In this document: positions 26,854-37,407 of the stretch, piece by piece | Position numbering within the stretch: position 1 is the first letter of the stretch | Layout: each line of letters begins with the position of its first letter | From: Sphingomonas sp. Mn802worker | GTDB lineage: Bacteria; Pseudomonadota; Alphaproteobacteria; Sphingomonadales; Sphingomonadaceae | NCBI RefSeq assembly: GCF_000382485.1 | Contig: NZ_AORY01000012.1 | Location: forward strand, 62,001 to 126,000 | Length of the DNA: 64,000 nucleotides | Direction: 5' to 3' | The notes under the pieces: model-generated | Database searches by the model: none | What the model was told of the DNA's origin: nothing | The model's input: only the letters and a program-made list of their open reading frames with translations | Made by a program: the position numbers and the translations under genes

Positions 26854-28122
26854 TCAGGCGGCGCCGTCGGCCACCTTCTTCTTCTCCGCGTAGACGCGGA
26901 TTGGTTCCTTGCGGCCCTCAACCACGTCCTTGTCGATCATGACCTCGTCGATCGAGTCCATTCCCGGCAGATCGAACATCGTGTCGAGCAAGATCGCTTC
27001 CAGGATCGAGCGCAACCCGCGCGCGCCCGTCTTGCGCTCGATCGCCTTCTTCGCGACCGTGGTCAGCGCGTCGTCGGTAAAGCCGAGCTTGGTGTCCTCC
27101 ATCTCGAACAGCTTCTGGTACTGCTTGACCAGCGCATTTTTCGGCTCACTCAAGATTTTGACCAGCGCCGGTATGTCGAGATCCTCCAGTGTCGCGATCA
27201 CCGGCAGGCGACCAACAAACTCGGGAATCAATCCGAACTTGAGCAGATCCTCCGGCTCGGTCTGTCGCAGCATCTCGCCCGTACGCTTCTCCTCCGGCGA
27301 GGCAACATAGGCACCGAAGCCGATCGACTTACCCTGCAAACGATCACCGATGATCTTCTCAAGTCCAGAGAACGCACCGCCGCAGATAAACAGGATGTTG
27401 GTCGTATCGACCTGCAGGAACTCCTGCTGCGGATGCTTGCGCCCGCCCTGCGGGGGCACGCTGGCGGTAGTGCCCTCCATAAGCTTGAGCAGCGCCTGCT
27501 GAACGCCCTCACCCGACACGTCGCGCGTGATCGACGGGTTCTCGGCCTTGCGGCTGATCTTGTCGATCTCGTCAATGTAGACGATGCCGCGCTGAGCGCG
27601 CTCGACGTTGTAATCGGACGCCTGCAGCAGCTTGAGGATGATGTTCTCGACATCTTCGCCGACGTAGCCGGCCTCGGTCAGCGTCGTCGCGTCGGCCATC
27701 GTGAACGGCACGTCGAGGATACGCGCCAGCGTCTGCGCGAGCAGCGTCTTCCCGCAGCCGGTCGGCCCGACGAGCAGGATGTTCGACTTGGCAAGCTCGA
27801 CGTCCGCGCCCTTCGCGCCATGGTTCAGCCGCTTGTAATGATTATGCACCGCGACCGATAGCACCCGCTTGGCCTGCTTCTGCCCAATGACGTAATCGTC
27901 GAGCACATCGCAGATCTCCTGCGGCGTCGGGACACTGCCATCTTTCTTGGATACCAGCGCCGACTTCGTCTCCTCGCGGATGATGTCGTTGCACAGCTCG
28001 ACGCATTCGTCGCAGATGAAGACCGTCGGACCGGCGATCAGCTTGCGCACCTCGTGCTGCGACTTTCCGCAAAACGAGCAATAAAGGGTGCTCTTGGAGT
28101 CGCCGCCGGAGAGCTTCGTCAT
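26854..28122 (-). CDS. clpX: ATP-dependent Clp protease ATPase subunit ClpX
   Basis: ClpX is the AAA+ unfoldase that feeds ClpP. The 422 residues contain the N-terminal C4 zinc-binding domain (Cys15, Cys18, Cys37, Cys40), Walker A GPTGCGKT, Walker B ([10 protein letters not shown]) and the IGF-type ClpP-docking loop region. Length and order are standard. It follows clpP by about 95 bases and is closed by the hairpin at 26800-26834. Confidence 0.98.
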   Translation of the reverse strand: MTKLSGGDSKSTLYCSFCGKSQHEVRKLIAGPTVFICDECVELCNDIIREETKSALVSKKDGSVPTPQEICDVLDDYVIGQKQAKRVLSVAVHNHYKRLNHGAKGADVELAKSNILLVGPTGCGKTLLAQTLARILDVPFTMADATTLTEAGYVGEDVENIILKLLQASDYNVERAQRGIVYIDEIDKISRKAENPSITRDVSGEGVQQALLKLMEGTTASVPPQGGRKHPQQEFLQVDTTNILFICGGAFSGLEKIIGDRLQGKSIGFGAYVASPEEKRTGEMLRQTEPEDLLKFGLIPEFVGRLPVIATLEDLDIPALVKILSEPKNALVKQYQKLFEMEDTKLGFTDDALTTVAKKAIERKTGARGLRSILEAILLDTMFDLPGMDSIDEVMIDKDVVEGRKEPIRVYAEKKKVADGAA

Positions 28123-28216
28123 TCAATCATCCTTCCCGCACATCTGCGGTGTGGTGGGGCAGGCATCGTAACCCGCCCCGCGTTCATTGGGCAATGCCGT
28201 ACGGTAAGACACGCGG

Positions 28217-28906
28217 TCAGGCGGCGGCCGCCACGTCGTCGGCAGGCGCCGGTCGCTTGTCAAATACCTCGTCAATCAGACCGAAATCCTTCGCCTCGTT
28301 CGCCTCAAGGAAAGTGTCACGATCCATGCGGCGCTCGATCTCCTCGATCGGCTGCCCCGTGTACTGGCTGTAGAGCTCGTTCATCCGCTTGCGGATGCGC
28401 AGGATCTCCTTGGCCTGGATCTCGATGTCCGAGGCCATACCCTGGGCGCCGCCCGACGGCTGGTGGATCATGATCCGCGCGTTGGTCAACGCGACGCGCA
28501 TGCCCGGCTCTCCGCTCGCCAGCAGGAAGCTGCCCATCGACGCCGCCTGACCGATGCACACCGTCCCGACGCGCGGCCGGATGTACTGCATCGTGTCATG
28601 GATCGCCATTCCAGCCGTGACGACACCGCCGGGCGAGTTGATGTACATGAAGATGTCCTTTTTCGGATTTTCCGATTCAAGGAACAGCAACTGCGCGGTG
28701 ATGAGCGACGCCATGCCGTCCTCAACCCCGCCGGTTACGAAAACGATACGTTCACGCAGCAGCCGCGAGAAGATATCGAAGCTGCGCTCGCCGCGGTTCG
28801 ACTGCTCGATCACAATCGGAACCAGCCCGGCCTGCGTCTGCTGCATACCGACGCCTGCGTTCGCTAGTTTGCCCGCGAAATCGCCGTTGTCGAACGGATT
28901 GTGCAT
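28217..28906 (-). CDS. clpP: ATP-dependent Clp protease proteolytic subunit ClpP
   Basis: ClpP is the self-compartmentalised serine protease subunit. Its 229 residues include the catalytic triad Ser123 (GQAASMGSF), His148 (MIHQPSG) and Asp197, at the same spacings as in E. coli. The N-terminus is some 25 residues longer than E. coli mature ClpP and the C-terminus ends in an Asp/Ala tail. It is cotranscribed with clpX. Confidence 0.98.
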   Translation of the reverse strand: MHNPFDNGDFAGKLANAGVGMQQTQAGLVPIVIEQSNRGERSFDIFSRLLRERIVFVTGGVEDGMASLITAQLLFLESENPKKDIFMYINSPGGVVTAGMAIHDTMQYIRPRVGTVCIGQAASMGSFLLASGEPGMRVALTNARIMIHQPSGGAQGMASDIEIQAKEILRIRKRMNELYSQYTGQPIEEIERRMDRDTFLEANEAKDFGLIDEVFDKRPAPADDVAAAA

Positions 28907-28936
28907 GGAAGAACTCTCTTGAAGGGAAGATCAGCA

Positions 28937-28965
28937 ACATCGGCGCTAGCGCAGGCTTGTTCAAG
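28937..28965 (-). promoter_or_regulatory. Sigma-32-like promoter of clpP
   Basis: CTTGAA (perfect -35) and GCCGATGT (close to CCCCATNT) are separated by 15 bases, 31-59 bases upstream of the clpP start, in the gap after the glycosyltransferase gene. Confidence 0.45.
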
Positions 28966-28986
28966 CCCCAACCGCTGCCGCCGGGG

Positions 28987-29964
28987 TCAAGACAACCGAT
29001 ACGGTGCCGCGTGCGCCAGATAGGCGAGCCGCCGAACCTCACGCCGGCCGCGTACCACCGTGTCGAGGATCAGCCCCGCGAAGAACGCCAATGTCGCGAT
29101 GATCATCAATCCGGTTACCAGGATGGCCGTCGGCACACGCGGCACCAGCCCGGTGTGAGCATAGGTGATTGCCAACGGAACGGCGAGGATCACGCCAAGA
29201 AGGGCGAGCAGACCGCCCAGCGCGCCGAAAAACCACAACGGCCGCTCGATCCGGTACAGCGTCACGATCGTGCCGAGAATCCGCCAGCCATCGCGGTACG
29301 TCGACAGCTTGGATGCAGATCCTTCCGGACGCGCGAAATAAGGCGTGCTCACCTCGGCCACCGGCATCTTCAATTCCAGCGCATGAACGCTGATTTCGGT
29401 TTCGATCTCGAAGCCGACCGACAGCACCGGAAAGCTCTTCACAAACCGCCGCGAGAACACGCGATACCCCGACAATATGTCGCTGAAGCTGCGCCCGAAC
29501 AATCGCGCGAGCATGCCGGTCAGCATTGCGTTGCCGAACTGGTGCCCGCGCCGATAAGCCTCGACGGCCTCGTGAACGCGGCTGCCCACCACCATATCGA
29601 GTTGTTCGTTCAACAGCCGGTCGACCAACGCGGGCGCGGAGGCGGCATCGTAGGTCGCGTCGCCGTCCGCCATCACGTAGACGTCCGCGTCGACATCGGC
29701 GAACATGCGTCGTACCACCGCGCCCTTACCCTGGATACGCTCGGTTCGCACGATCGCACCGGCCGCACGCGCCACCTCGACGGTACGATCACTGCTGTTG
29801 TTGTCGTACACGTAGATCGCGGCGTCGGGCAGTGCCGCTTTAAATCCGACGATCGTCTGCGCGATCGCGGCCTCCTCGTTATAGCAAGGAAGCAGGACGG
29901 CGATCGTCGGAGCATTGGATTGCGACACAAGGCACCCGTTCGAGCGGCGCCAGGGCGGCGCCAT
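28987..29964 (-). CDS. Family 2 glycosyltransferase with C-terminal membrane helices
   Basis: This is a DPM-synthase-like GT-A glycosyltransferase that probably transfers a sugar from a nucleotide donor to a lipid carrier. The 325 residues start with the catalytic domain (IAVLLPCYNEEAAI, VYDNNSSDRTVEVA, and the metal-binding MADGDATYD) and end with two membrane helices (about 235-300) and a basic tail. ATG 29964 has no clear ribosome site; a GTG at 29928 would start just before the domain and is a real alternative. The gene sits between tig and clpP on the same strand, splitting a pair that is normally adjacent. Confidence 0.88.
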   Translation of the reverse strand: MAPPWRRSNGCLVSQSNAPTIAVLLPCYNEEAAIAQTIVGFKAALPDAAIYVYDNNSSDRTVEVARAAGAIVRTERIQGKGAVVRRMFADVDADVYVMADGDATYDAASAPALVDRLLNEQLDMVVGSRVHEAVEAYRRGHQFGNAMLTGMLARLFGRSFSDILSGYRVFSRRFVKSFPVLSVGFEIETEISVHALELKMPVAEVSTPYFARPEGSASKLSTYRDGWRILGTIVTLYRIERPLWFFGALGGLLALLGVILAVPLAITYAHTGLVPRVPTAILVTGLMIIATLAFFAGLILDTVVRGRREVRRLAYLAHAAPYRLS

Positions 29965-30033
29965 AGACTGATGAATGGCAGCCCACAGCGACGCCGCGGG
30001 TGAGCGCTACTTTCTAGCACCCACCCATTAACA

Positions 30034-31722
30034 TCACGCTTCGGTCTTCGGTGCCTTCTTCGCGCGCGGCTTCTTCGCAGCAGGCGCGGTTTCGTCCGCC
30101 GCGAGCGTCCCTTCCGCTGCCTCAGCCGCGGCAGGATCAGCCTCAAGCACCTGCGTCTCGGCCTCGACCGGCGCACCCTTCTTGGCGCGTGGCTTCTTCG
30201 CCGGTGCCGCTACATCGCTGTCGCTCGGCTCGACTGTTGCATCCGCACCCTTGGCCGCCGGCTTCTTGGCGCTCTTCTTTGCCGGCTTCGCGTCAGTCGC
30301 CTCGGACACAGCATCGTCGGCCGAGGCCTTCTTGGCCTTCTGCTTCGGCTTGTGGTTGTCGTGATCGTGCGTGTGCGTGCCGGTCGCGAAACCATCCTCG
30401 CTCTCGATCGCGGCTTCCAGTTCCTCGCGCGTCGTCTCGCGATCGGTGATCTCGGCCTTGTCGAACAGGAAGTCGACCACCTTGTCCTCGTACAACGGCG
30501 CGCGGAGCTGGGCGGCCGCCATCGGCTCCTGCTGCACGTACTGAACGAACTGCTGGCGCTGCTCGGCCGGATACTGCTGCGCGGCCTGCATGATCAGGCG
30601 CTGCATCTCCTGCTGGTTGACCTCGACGCCGTTGGCCTGACCGATCTCGGACAGCAGCAGACCCAGACGCACGCGACGCTCGGCGATCTTGCGGTAATCG
30701 TCGCGCTCGTTCTCCATCTCGTTGAGTGCCGCCTGCTGGTCGGGCTCGTGCGTCGCTTCATGCTGGAGCTGCGCCCAAATCTGGTTGAACTCAGCCTCGA
30801 CCATCGACGGCGGAACCTCGAAGTCGTGACCCTCCGCCAGCTGGTCGAGCAGCTTGCGCTTCATGTGCGTGCGGGTGAGCCCGTTATGCTCCTGCTCGAT
30901 CTGCCCCTTCAGCAGACCGCGCAGCTGCTCAAGGCTTTCCAGGCCGAGATTGGTCGCGAGCTCGTCGTCGATCACGCTCTCGCCCGCGGTCTTCACCGAC
31001 TTGATCGTGAGGTCGAACGTCGCGTCCTGACCGGCCAGCTCCTTGGCGGGATAATCCTCGGGGAAGGTGACCTTGATCTGGCGCTCTTCGCCCGCCTTGG
31101 CGCCGACGACTTGGTCCTCGAAGCCGGGAATCAGTCGACCCGAGCCGATCTCGACCGCCATGTCCTCGCCGGTGCCGCCCTCGAAGGCCGTGCCGTCCAG
31201 CGTCTTGCCGACGAAATCGACGGTGACGAGGTCGCTTTGCTCGGCCGCCTTGTCGCCGGCGTCGTCCCACTTCTTCTGCTGGTCGGCGAACTTCTGCAGG
31301 TGCGCGTCGACCGCCTCATCCGCGACCGGCACGGTCAGACGCTCAAGCTTCAGCGTATCGATCGCGGGCGTCGGCACCTGCGGCAGCACTTCCAGCTCGA
31401 CCTTGAGCTCGGCATCCTTGCCTTCCTCGTAACCGTCGGCCAGCTCGACCGAGGGCTGGATCGCGGGACGCAGCTGCTTCTCGGCGATCAGCGACTGCAC
31501 GCCGTCCTGGATCGAGGTGTTGAGCGCTTCCTGCATCAGTGCCGGACCGTGCATCTTGCGCACGAGGTTGGCTGGCACCTTGCCGGGACGGAAACCGGGC
31601 ATGCGGATCTGCGGAGCGACGCGCTTCAACTCGGCATCGACCTTCTTCGCGATGTCGGCGGCGGGGATGGTGAGGGTGTAGGCGCGCTTCAGCCCCTCGT
31701 TCAACGTCTCCACAGTCTGCAT
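30034..31722 (-). CDS. tig: Trigger factor with long basic C-terminal extension
   Basis: Trigger factor is the ribosome-bound chaperone and peptidyl-prolyl isomerase. The 562 residues contain the ribosome-binding domain (GFRPGKVPANLVRKM), the FKBP-type domain (LVTVDFVGKTLDGTAFEGG) and the helical C-domain. About 115 further residues follow: a His/Asp patch (THTHDHDNH) and then Lys/Ala/Pro-rich histone-like repeats with KKPRAKK twice and similar blocks. Typical trigger factors end near 430-450. AAGG lies before the ATG at 31722. Sphingomonad homologues may share part of this tail; I could not check. Confidence 0.96.
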   Translation of the reverse strand: MQTVETLNEGLKRAYTLTIPAADIAKKVDAELKRVAPQIRMPGFRPGKVPANLVRKMHGPALMQEALNTSIQDGVQSLIAEKQLRPAIQPSVELADGYEEGKDAELKVELEVLPQVPTPAIDTLKLERLTVPVADEAVDAHLQKFADQQKKWDDAGDKAAEQSDLVTVDFVGKTLDGTAFEGGTGEDMAVEIGSGRLIPGFEDQVVGAKAGEERQIKVTFPEDYPAKELAGQDATFDLTIKSVKTAGESVIDDELATNLGLESLEQLRGLLKGQIEQEHNGLTRTHMKRKLLDQLAEGHDFEVPPSMVEAEFNQIWAQLQHEATHEPDQQAALNEMENERDDYRKIAERRVRLGLLLSEIGQANGVEVNQQEMQRLIMQAAQQYPAEQRQQFVQYVQQEPMAAAQLRAPLYEDKVVDFLFDKAEITDRETTREELEAAIESEDGFATGTHTHDHDNHKPKQKAKKASADDAVSEATDAKPAKKSAKKPAAKGADATVEPSDSDVAAPAKKPRAKKGAPVEAETQVLEADPAAAEAAEGTLAADETAPAAKKPRAKKAPKTEA

Positions 31723-31761
31723 GTTACGCCTTCGCTTCTAGGAATATCGTAGATGGTGGCA

Positions 31762-31780
31762 CCCGCGCAGCGAGCGCGGG
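31762..31780 (-). terminator. Hairpin between tRNA-Leu and tig
   Basis: CCCGCGC and GCGCGGG form a 7-bp stem with a 5-base loop, two bases beyond the tRNA-Leu 3' end. There is no T tract, so its role as terminator is uncertain; it could also sit in the tig leader. Confidence 0.35.
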
Positions 31781-31782
31781 AC

Positions 31783-31867
31783 TGGTGCGGGCGAAGGGAC
31801 TCGAACCCCCACATCTTGCGATGGCAGGACCTAAACCTGCTGCGTCTACCAGTTCCGCCACGCCCGC
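31783..31867 (-). tRNA. tRNA-Leu (TAG)
   Basis: An 85-nt class II tRNA on the reverse strand has acceptor GCGGGCG/CGCCCGC, anticodon stem GCAGG/CCTGC around TTTAGGT with anticodon TAG, a long variable arm, T-arm GGTTCGAGTCC and an encoded CCA. Confidence 0.97.
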
Positions 31868-31976
31868 ACAGGACACCGTCGGTCGCGCGCCTCTATACCG
31901 TCGAAACCGCGGGAGCAAGCGCGGCGGCAACCGAACCCTCGCCGCCCGCGTTCATGCATCCGAAGGAGAACAGATC

Positions 31977-32141
31977 ATGGCGACCAATCCGGGCGACCTG
32001 CCCGCCGACGTGCCCCAGCCGACCCAGCCCGCGCAGCCCGACGTGCCTCCGCCCGAGGTGTCACCGCCCGGACCCGATATCGACATGCCCAGTCCCGGCG
32101 CACCGAACGAGACGCCCGCACCTGCCAACCCGACGATCTGA
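31977..32141 (+). CDS. Small proline-rich hypothetical protein
   Basis: This 54-residue protein is about one third proline, with acidic residues and no hydrophobic segment (motifs such as PQPTQPAQPDVPPPEVSPP). An AAGGAG eight bases before the ATG supports translation. I do not recognise a family; it is probably disordered. It precedes another small acidic gene by seven bases, so the two likely form a pair. Confidence 0.65.
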   Translation: MATNPGDLPADVPQPTQPAQPDVPPPEVSPPGPDIDMPSPGAPNETPAPANPTI

Positions 32142-32148
32142 GGACATC

Positions 32149-32352
32149 ATGAGCGAACCGAAGACCATCGATCCCGTCCCCGATCGCGACGATGATCGCC
32201 CGGACATCCAGCAAGCGGTCGAAGCGCGAAGCGACGCGGTCGTCCGCGGCGAAGGCGGACCCGAGCCTGCGATGTTCACCGACACCGGAGAGTTCGACGG
32301 CAACAGCGGCACCGGCGGTGAGGTAAAGAACCAAGACGATACGCAGCAGTAA
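32149..32352 (+). CDS. Small acidic hypothetical protein
   Basis: The 67-residue product is strongly acidic and hydrophilic (PVPDRDDDRPDIQQAV, then GEFDGNSGTGGEV) with no membrane segment. GAGG sits five bases before the ATG. No family is recognised. It follows the proline-rich gene closely and is closed by a bidirectional hairpin at 32360-32387. Confidence 0.65.
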   Translation: MSEPKTIDPVPDRDDDRPDIQQAVEARSDAVVRGEGGPEPAMFTDTGEFDGNSGTGGEVKNQDDTQQ

Positions 32353-32359
32353 CCCAAAA

Positions 32360-32387
32360 AGGGGCGGTCACAATGATGACCGCCTCT
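32360..32387. terminator. Bidirectional terminator between the small genes and gatB
   Basis: An 11-base stem (AGGGGCGGTCA with TGACCGCCTCT, one wobble position) closes a 6-base loop, flanked by AAAA on the left and TT on the right. It lies between convergent genes. Confidence 0.7.
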
Positions 32388-32406
32388 TCGCTATGCTGAA
32401 CTCGAG

Positions 32407-33873
32407 CTAGCCTGCCAGCGCCTTCTTCAGCAGGTCGTTTACCACCGCGGGGTTGGCCTTCCCCGCCATCGCCTTCATCGTCTGCCCGACAAAGAAACCG
32501 AACAGCGCCTCCTTGCCGCCGCGATACTGTTCCAGCTGCTTGGGGTTCTTCTCCAGCACGGCGGCGATCACCGCCTCGATCGCGCCGGTGTCGCTAGTCT
32601 GCTTCAGCCCGCGTTCCTCGACGATCTTGCCGGGTGCATCGCCGGTCTCAAGCATCGCCTCGAACACCTGCTTGGCGAGGCTGCCTGACAGCGTTCCATC
32701 AGCCACCAGCGCGAGCAGCTCCGCCGCCTGCCCCGGCTGCACCGGGCTCTCGCCAATCGACTTGCTCAAGCGATTGAGCGCACCGAACAGCTCGCTCGTC
32801 ACCCAGTTCGCTGCCGCCACCGGCTTCGCGCCCGCATCCAGCAACGCGTCGAACCAGCGCGCGCTCTCGACCTCGGCGGTGATCACGTCGGCGGCATAGG
32901 CGCTGATCCCGAGCGCCTCGTACCGCTTGCGCTTGGCACCCGGCAGCTCGGGCAGCGATGCGCGACATTCGTCTAGGAACGCATCGTCCAACTCAAGCGG
33001 CAACAGGTCGGGATCGGGGAAGTAGCGGTAGTCGTGCGCGTCTTCCTTCGACCGCATCGACCGCGTGGTGCCGGTGTCGGGGTTGAACAGCCGGGTTTCC
33101 TGCTGGATCGTGCCGCCGTCTTCCAGCACCGCGACCTGCCGCTTACCTTCATGCTCGATCGCCGCCATGACGAAACGTATGGAGTTGACGTTCTTCGTCT
33201 CGGTGCGGGTGCCGAATTCGTCACCCGGCTTGCGCACGCTGACGTTGACGTCGGCGCGCATCGAGCCCTGGTCCATGTTGCCGTCGCACGACCCGACGTA
33301 GCGAAGGATCGACCGAAGCTTGGTCAGGTACGCGCCCGCCTCGGCCGGAGAGCGCATGTCGGGCTTCGACACGATCTCCATCAGCGCGACACCCGAGCGG
33401 TTGAGGTCGACGTAGGAGCGCGTGGGGTGCTGATCGTGCATCAGCTTGCCTGCGTCCTGCTCGACGTGGATGCGCTCGACCCCGATCGTCTTGGTGCGCC
33501 CATCGTCCTCGATCTCGACCACGCCCTCACCGACCAGCGGATGGTAGAGCTGGCTGATCTGATAGCCCTGCGGCAGATCGGCGTAAAAATAGTTCTTGCG
33601 GTCGAACCGCGACCATTTGTTGATTTGTGCGTCGATCGCCATGCCGGTGCGCACCGCCTGACGGATGCACTCGCGGTTGGGTACGGGCAGCATGCCGGGC
33701 ATCGCCGCGTCAACGAGGCTTACCTGACTGTTCGGCTCTGCGCCGAACGCAGTTGCCGCACCCGAGAACAACTTGGCGTTGCTCGTGACCTGCGCATGAA
33801 CCTCAAGGCCGATCACGACCTCCCAGTCACCGGTTGCGCCCTTGATGCGGTAGGATGTTTCCATGTTCGTCAT
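32407..33873 (-). CDS. gatB: Asp-tRNA(Asn)/Glu-tRNA(Gln) amidotransferase subunit B
   Basis: GatB is the tRNA-binding and kinase subunit that activates misacylated Glu-tRNA(Gln) or Asp-tRNA(Asn). From ATG 33873 (GGAAG upstream) it has 488 residues with [12 protein letters not shown], the family signature [21 protein letters not shown]-like region, the helical domain and a C-terminal YqeY-like tail ([15 protein letters not shown]). A longer in-frame start would run into gatA and is rejected. It forms the operon gatC-gatA-gatB. Confidence 0.97.
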   Translation of the reverse strand: MTNMETSYRIKGATGDWEVVIGLEVHAQVTSNAKLFSGAATAFGAEPNSQVSLVDAAMPGMLPVPNRECIRQAVRTGMAIDAQINKWSRFDRKNYFYADLPQGYQISQLYHPLVGEGVVEIEDDGRTKTIGVERIHVEQDAGKLMHDQHPTRSYVDLNRSGVALMEIVSKPDMRSPAEAGAYLTKLRSILRYVGSCDGNMDQGSMRADVNVSVRKPGDEFGTRTETKNVNSIRFVMAAIEHEGKRQVAVLEDGGTIQQETRLFNPDTGTTRSMRSKEDAHDYRYFPDPDLLPLELDDAFLDECRASLPELPGAKRKRYEALGISAYAADVITAEVESARWFDALLDAGAKPVAAANWVTSELFGALNRLSKSIGESPVQPGQAAELLALVADGTLSGSLAKQVFEAMLETGDAPGKIVEERGLKQTSDTGAIEAVIAAVLEKNPKQLEQYRGGKEALFGFFVGQTMKAMAGKANPAVVNDLLKKALAG

Positions 33874-33904
33874 TCCGCTTCCACGTACGCCGCGCCCTTG
33901 CGCA

Positions 33905-35389
33905 TCACCACCAACGCTCCGGCCGCGCGGTGAAGCCCGCCCGCTCCTCGATCGCGAGCGCTGCGTCCAGCACACCCTGCTCGTCGAGCGCGCGACCGAT
34001 CACCTGAAGCCCGAGGGGCAGTCCCGCCTTGTCGAGCCCGCCCGGCACGCTCATTGCCGGCAATCCCGCCAGCGAAGAAGGGACAGTGAAGACGTCATTC
34101 AGGTACATCGCCAGCGGATCGGCACTCTTCTCGCCGAGTGCAAACGCGGCGGACGGCGCGGTCGGGGTTAGCAGCACATCGCACTGCTCCCACGCACGCT
34201 CGAAATCCTGTGCGATCAGCGCACGAACCTTCGATGCCTGCGTAAAATATGCGTCGTAGAAGCCGGCCGACAGCACGTAGGTGCCAATCAGGATACGCCG
34301 CTTCACCTCGTCGCCGAACCCCGCCGCGCGGGTCGCCGCGTACATGTCCTGCAGGTTCGCGCCCTCTGGCAGGTCACGCTGGCCGTAACGCACGCCGTCG
34401 TAGCGCGCGAGATTGGACGACGCTTCCGCCGGCGCGATGATGTAATAAGCCGGCAGCGCATAGCGCGTGTGCGGCAGCGAGACCTCGACGATCTCGGCGC
34501 CCGCATCCTTCATCCAGGCGATACCCTGCTGCCACAATGCCTCGATCTCCTCGGGCATGTTGTCGACGCGGTACTCGCGCGGAATGCCGACGCGCTTGCC
34601 TGCCATACTGGCGTTAAGCCCGGCACTCCACGCCGGCACGGGCAGGTCGAGCGAGGTCGCGTCCTTACGATCGAACCCGCTCATCGCCTCCAGCATGATC
34701 GCGCAGTCGCGCACGTCGCGCGCCATTGGTCCCGCCTGATCGAGCGAGGAGGCAAAGGCGATCGTGCCCCATCGCGAGCAGCGCCCGTAGGTCGGCTTGA
34801 TCCCCGAAATGCCGACGAACGCCGCCGGCTGCCGGATCGAGCCGCCGGTATCGGTACCCGTCGCGCCCGGCGCGATCCGGCCAGCGACCACCGCGGCGCT
34901 ACCGCCCGACGATCCGCCGGGAGCGAGCGGCGCATTGCCGCCGTCGCTCCGCCGCCAAGGGCTCACCACGTTGCCGAAATAGCTCGTCTCGTTCGACGAC
35001 CCCATCGCGAACTGGTCGAGGTTCAGCTTGCCGAGCATGCCTGCGCCCGCGTCCCACAGCTTCTGCGAGACAGTCGACTCATATTCGGGCTTGAAGCCTT
35101 CGAGAATATGGCTGGCGGCCGTGGTCTGCACGCCGTTGGTGCAGAACAGGTCCTTCATTCCGATCGGCACGCCCGCCATCGCTGGCAAGGTCTCACCCGC
35201 GGCACGCGCCTGGTCGACCTTGTCGGCAGCGGCGAGCGCGTGCTCCGGCGTCTCGACAATGAAGGCGTTGAGCGGCTTGGCAGCAGCGACCGCGGCGTTG
35301 AACGCCTCAGCCACTTCGCGCGCGGAGAAATTGCCGCTCGCCACGCCGTCGCGGATCTGGCGGATACCCAGGTCGGTCAGGTCGCTCAC
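33905..35389 (-). CDS. gatA: Asp-tRNA(Asn)/Glu-tRNA(Gln) amidotransferase subunit A
   Basis: GatA is the glutaminase-type amidase that supplies ammonia. In its 494 residues the amidase signature Ser-cisSer-Lys triad appears as the Lys of [10 protein letters not shown] (about 77) and the serines of GGSSGGSAA. The GTG start at 35389 shares one base with the gatC stop. Length is standard. Confidence 0.97.
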   Translation of the reverse strand: MSDLTDLGIRQIRDGVASGNFSAREVAEAFNAAVAAAKPLNAFIVETPEHALAAADKVDQARAAGETLPAMAGVPIGMKDLFCTNGVQTTAASHILEGFKPEYESTVSQKLWDAGAGMLGKLNLDQFAMGSSNETSYFGNVVSPWRRSDGGNAPLAPGGSSGGSAAVVAGRIAPGATGTDTGGSIRQPAAFVGISGIKPTYGRCSRWGTIAFASSLDQAGPMARDVRDCAIMLEAMSGFDRKDATSLDLPVPAWSAGLNASMAGKRVGIPREYRVDNMPEEIEALWQQGIAWMKDAGAEIVEVSLPHTRYALPAYYIIAPAEASSNLARYDGVRYGQRDLPEGANLQDMYAATRAAGFGDEVKRRILIGTYVLSAGFYDAYFTQASKVRALIAQDFERAWEQCDVLLTPTAPSAAFALGEKSADPLAMYLNDVFTVPSSLAGLPAMSVPGGLDKAGLPLGLQVIGRALDEQGVLDAALAIEERAGFTARPERWW

Positions 35390-35676
35390 TATTCGATCAC
35401 CTTCGGAACCGTGAAAAAGCCGTGCTCGCCCTCGGGCGCGTTGGCGAGCACCTTTGCGCGGATACCGCCATCGGTCACCACATCGTCGCGCAGACGCAGG
35501 TGGTTGGGGATCACGGCGGTCATCGGCTGCACCGACGAGGTGTTGACCTCGCCCAGTTGCTCGATCCAGCCGAGGATATTGCCCAGTTCGGGTGCGAGAC
35601 GCTCGGCCTCTTCGTCACGGATCGCGATCCGCGCAAGCTTGGCCACACGCTTAACGGTTGCTGTGTCTACGGACAT
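35389..35676 (-). CDS. gatC: Asp-tRNA(Asn)/Glu-tRNA(Gln) amidotransferase subunit C
   Basis: GatC is the small belt subunit holding GatA and GatB together. Its 95 residues have the usual pattern: [12 protein letters not shown] near the start, [15 protein letters not shown] in the middle and the LRLRDDVV region near the end. It is the first gene of the gat operon; the ribosome site is weak (a G-rich stretch upstream of ATG 35676). Confidence 0.95.
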   Translation of the reverse strand: MSVDTATVKRVAKLARIAIRDEEAERLAPELGNILGWIEQLGEVNTSSVQPMTAVIPNHLRLRDDVVTDGGIRAKVLANAPEGEHGFFTVPKVIE

Positions 35677-35795
35677 ATCCGCGCCGCTACCACCAGCCGG
35701 CGCCCACGCGCAACTGCGGCGATTGCGCGTAGGCGGACACTGCGGCAGAGCGGGCGAACCAGTTCCGCCTCTGCTCTCGTCTGGACACCACGCTT

Positions 35796-36896
35796 TTGGT
35801 TCGCAAGTTCCTCTACATCGTCGCCGGACTGATCGTTCTCGCGCTCGCCGGGCTGATCGCCTATCGCATCTGGGGTGTCGAGCTGATGCGCGCCGCGATG
35901 GTGCCGGGTGAAGACTTCCGTGCCGTTCGCCAACTCACCCCGGCAGATTATAGCAACACAAAGCTATGGCTGGCGCGGCCTGACATCGCGAACAACCCCG
36001 CATTGTGGACGCCAGCGGGGGAGCAGCCGCGCCGTGAGCCGGGCGGCGCCGCGGTATTCTTCATCCACCCGACCTCGTACCTCAACCGAGCGCACTGGAA
36101 CGCGCCGCTCGACGACAAGGAGGCGAACGACCGTGCCGCGCTGTTCCTTCGCGGACAGGCCAGCGCCTTCAACGCAGTCGGCGAGATCTGGGCGCCGCGC
36201 TATCATCAGGCGACATTCGGCGCTTTCCTGACCGATCAGGCGAACGCCACACGCGCGCTAGATCAGGCGTATCGTGACGTGCTGGCCGCCTTTGATGCCT
36301 TCGTGGCACAGGTCGGCCCTGACCGCCCGATCATCCTTGCCGGCCACAGCCAGGGCGGGCTGCACCTCACGCACCTGCTGCGTGACCGTGTCGCAGGCAA
36401 GCCGCTCGCGCGACGGATCGTGGCGGCCTATGTCGTCGGTTGGCCGATCTCCACCGCGACCGACCTCGCCGCGCTCGGCCTGCCCGCCTGCGCGCGCGCC
36501 GACCAGCGCGGCTGCATCCTGTCGTGGCAGAGCTTCGCCGAGCCCGCCGACCCGTCGCTGATCACCGACAATTACGATCAAACCACCGGCTTCGATGGTC
36601 GCCCGCGAAAGGGAACGCAGATGCTGTGCACCAATCCGATCACCGGCGTGCCGTTTACCGCCGCTCCAGCCAGCGCCAATTTGGGCACGCTTTACCCGAG
36701 CGAGGACCTGTCGTCCGCGCAGCTTCGCCCCGGCACCGTCGGCGCGCGCTGCGACGCCCGCGGATTGCTGCTGATCGGATCGCCGCCCGATGTCGGCCCC
36801 TACGTGCTGCCGGGCAACAACTACCACGTCTATGACTACAGCCTGTTCTGGGCCAACGTCCGAGCCGATGTCGCGCGGCGGATGGCAGCACGGTGA
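35796..36896 (+). CDS. DUF3089 family alpha/beta hydrolase
   Basis: The 366-residue protein has an N-terminal membrane anchor ([19 protein letters not shown]), then an alpha/beta-hydrolase-like domain with [10 protein letters not shown] and the nucleophile elbow AGHSQGG. The family is of unknown substrate. The only start codon before the membrane helix is the TTG at 35796. Its stop overlaps the ruvX GTG start by 4 bases, so it is coupled to ruvX. Confidence 0.88.
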   Translation: MVRKFLYIVAGLIVLALAGLIAYRIWGVELMRAAMVPGEDFRAVRQLTPADYSNTKLWLARPDIANNPALWTPAGEQPRREPGGAAVFFIHPTSYLNRAHWNAPLDDKEANDRAALFLRGQASAFNAVGEIWAPRYHQATFGAFLTDQANATRALDQAYRDVLAAFDAFVAQVGPDRPIILAGHSQGGLHLTHLLRDRVAGKPLARRIVAAYVVGWPISTATDLAALGLPACARADQRGCILSWQSFAEPADPSLITDNYDQTTGFDGRPRKGTQMLCTNPITGVPFTAAPASANLGTLYPSEDLSSAQLRPGTVGARCDARGLLLIGSPPDVGPYVLPGNNYHVYDYSLFWANVRADVARRMAAR

Positions 36897-37363
36897 TCAC
36901 GACTGACGCAACCGAGTTCGCCGCCGCGCTGCCGGTTGGTGGACGCCTGCTAGGCCTCGACCTTGGCACCAAAACGATCGGCACCGCTTTGTGCGATGCC
37001 GGCTGGAGTTTCGCCAGCCCCGCGCCTCTTGTCCGCCGCACGAAGTTCACCGCCGACAAGGCAGCACTAGCCCAACTAGTACGGGCGCAACATGTCGTCG
37101 GCCTCGTCATGGGCCTGCCGCTCAACCTTGACGGCAGCGTCAGCCCGCGCAGCCAGTCTACACGTGCCTTTGCGCGCAACTGCGTCGACATGAACCTGCC
37201 GATCCTCTTGTGGGACGAACGCTGGTCGACCGTTGCCGCCGAACGCGCGCTGATTGAGCAGGACATGAGCCGCGCCAAGCGTGCCGAGCGGATCGATTCC
37301 GCTGCGGCCGCGCATATCCTGCAGGCGGCTATTGACGCCTTGGTCAGCGTTCCTCGCGATTGA
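36893..37363 (+). CDS. ruvX: Putative pre-16S rRNA nuclease / Holliday junction resolvase, YqgF
   Basis: YqgF/RuvX has an RNase H fold and acts in 16S rRNA 5' maturation. The 156 residues show [17 protein letters not shown] (catalytic Asp), [14 protein letters not shown] and LWDERWSTV, ending with [13 protein letters not shown]. The GTG start overlaps the upstream stop (GTGA). The N-terminus is some 15 residues longer than the minimal domain. Confidence 0.94.
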   Translation: MITTDATEFAAALPVGGRLLGLDLGTKTIGTALCDAGWSFASPAPLVRRTKFTADKAALAQLVRAQHVVGLVMGLPLNLDGSVSPRSQSTRAFARNCVDMNLPILLWDERWSTVAAERALIEQDMSRAKRAERIDSAAAAHILQAAIDALVSVPRD

Positions 37364-37407
37364 TACCGTGCTTGCCGTGAGGTCGGCAGGCGCTATCTGC
37401 GGCTTCC

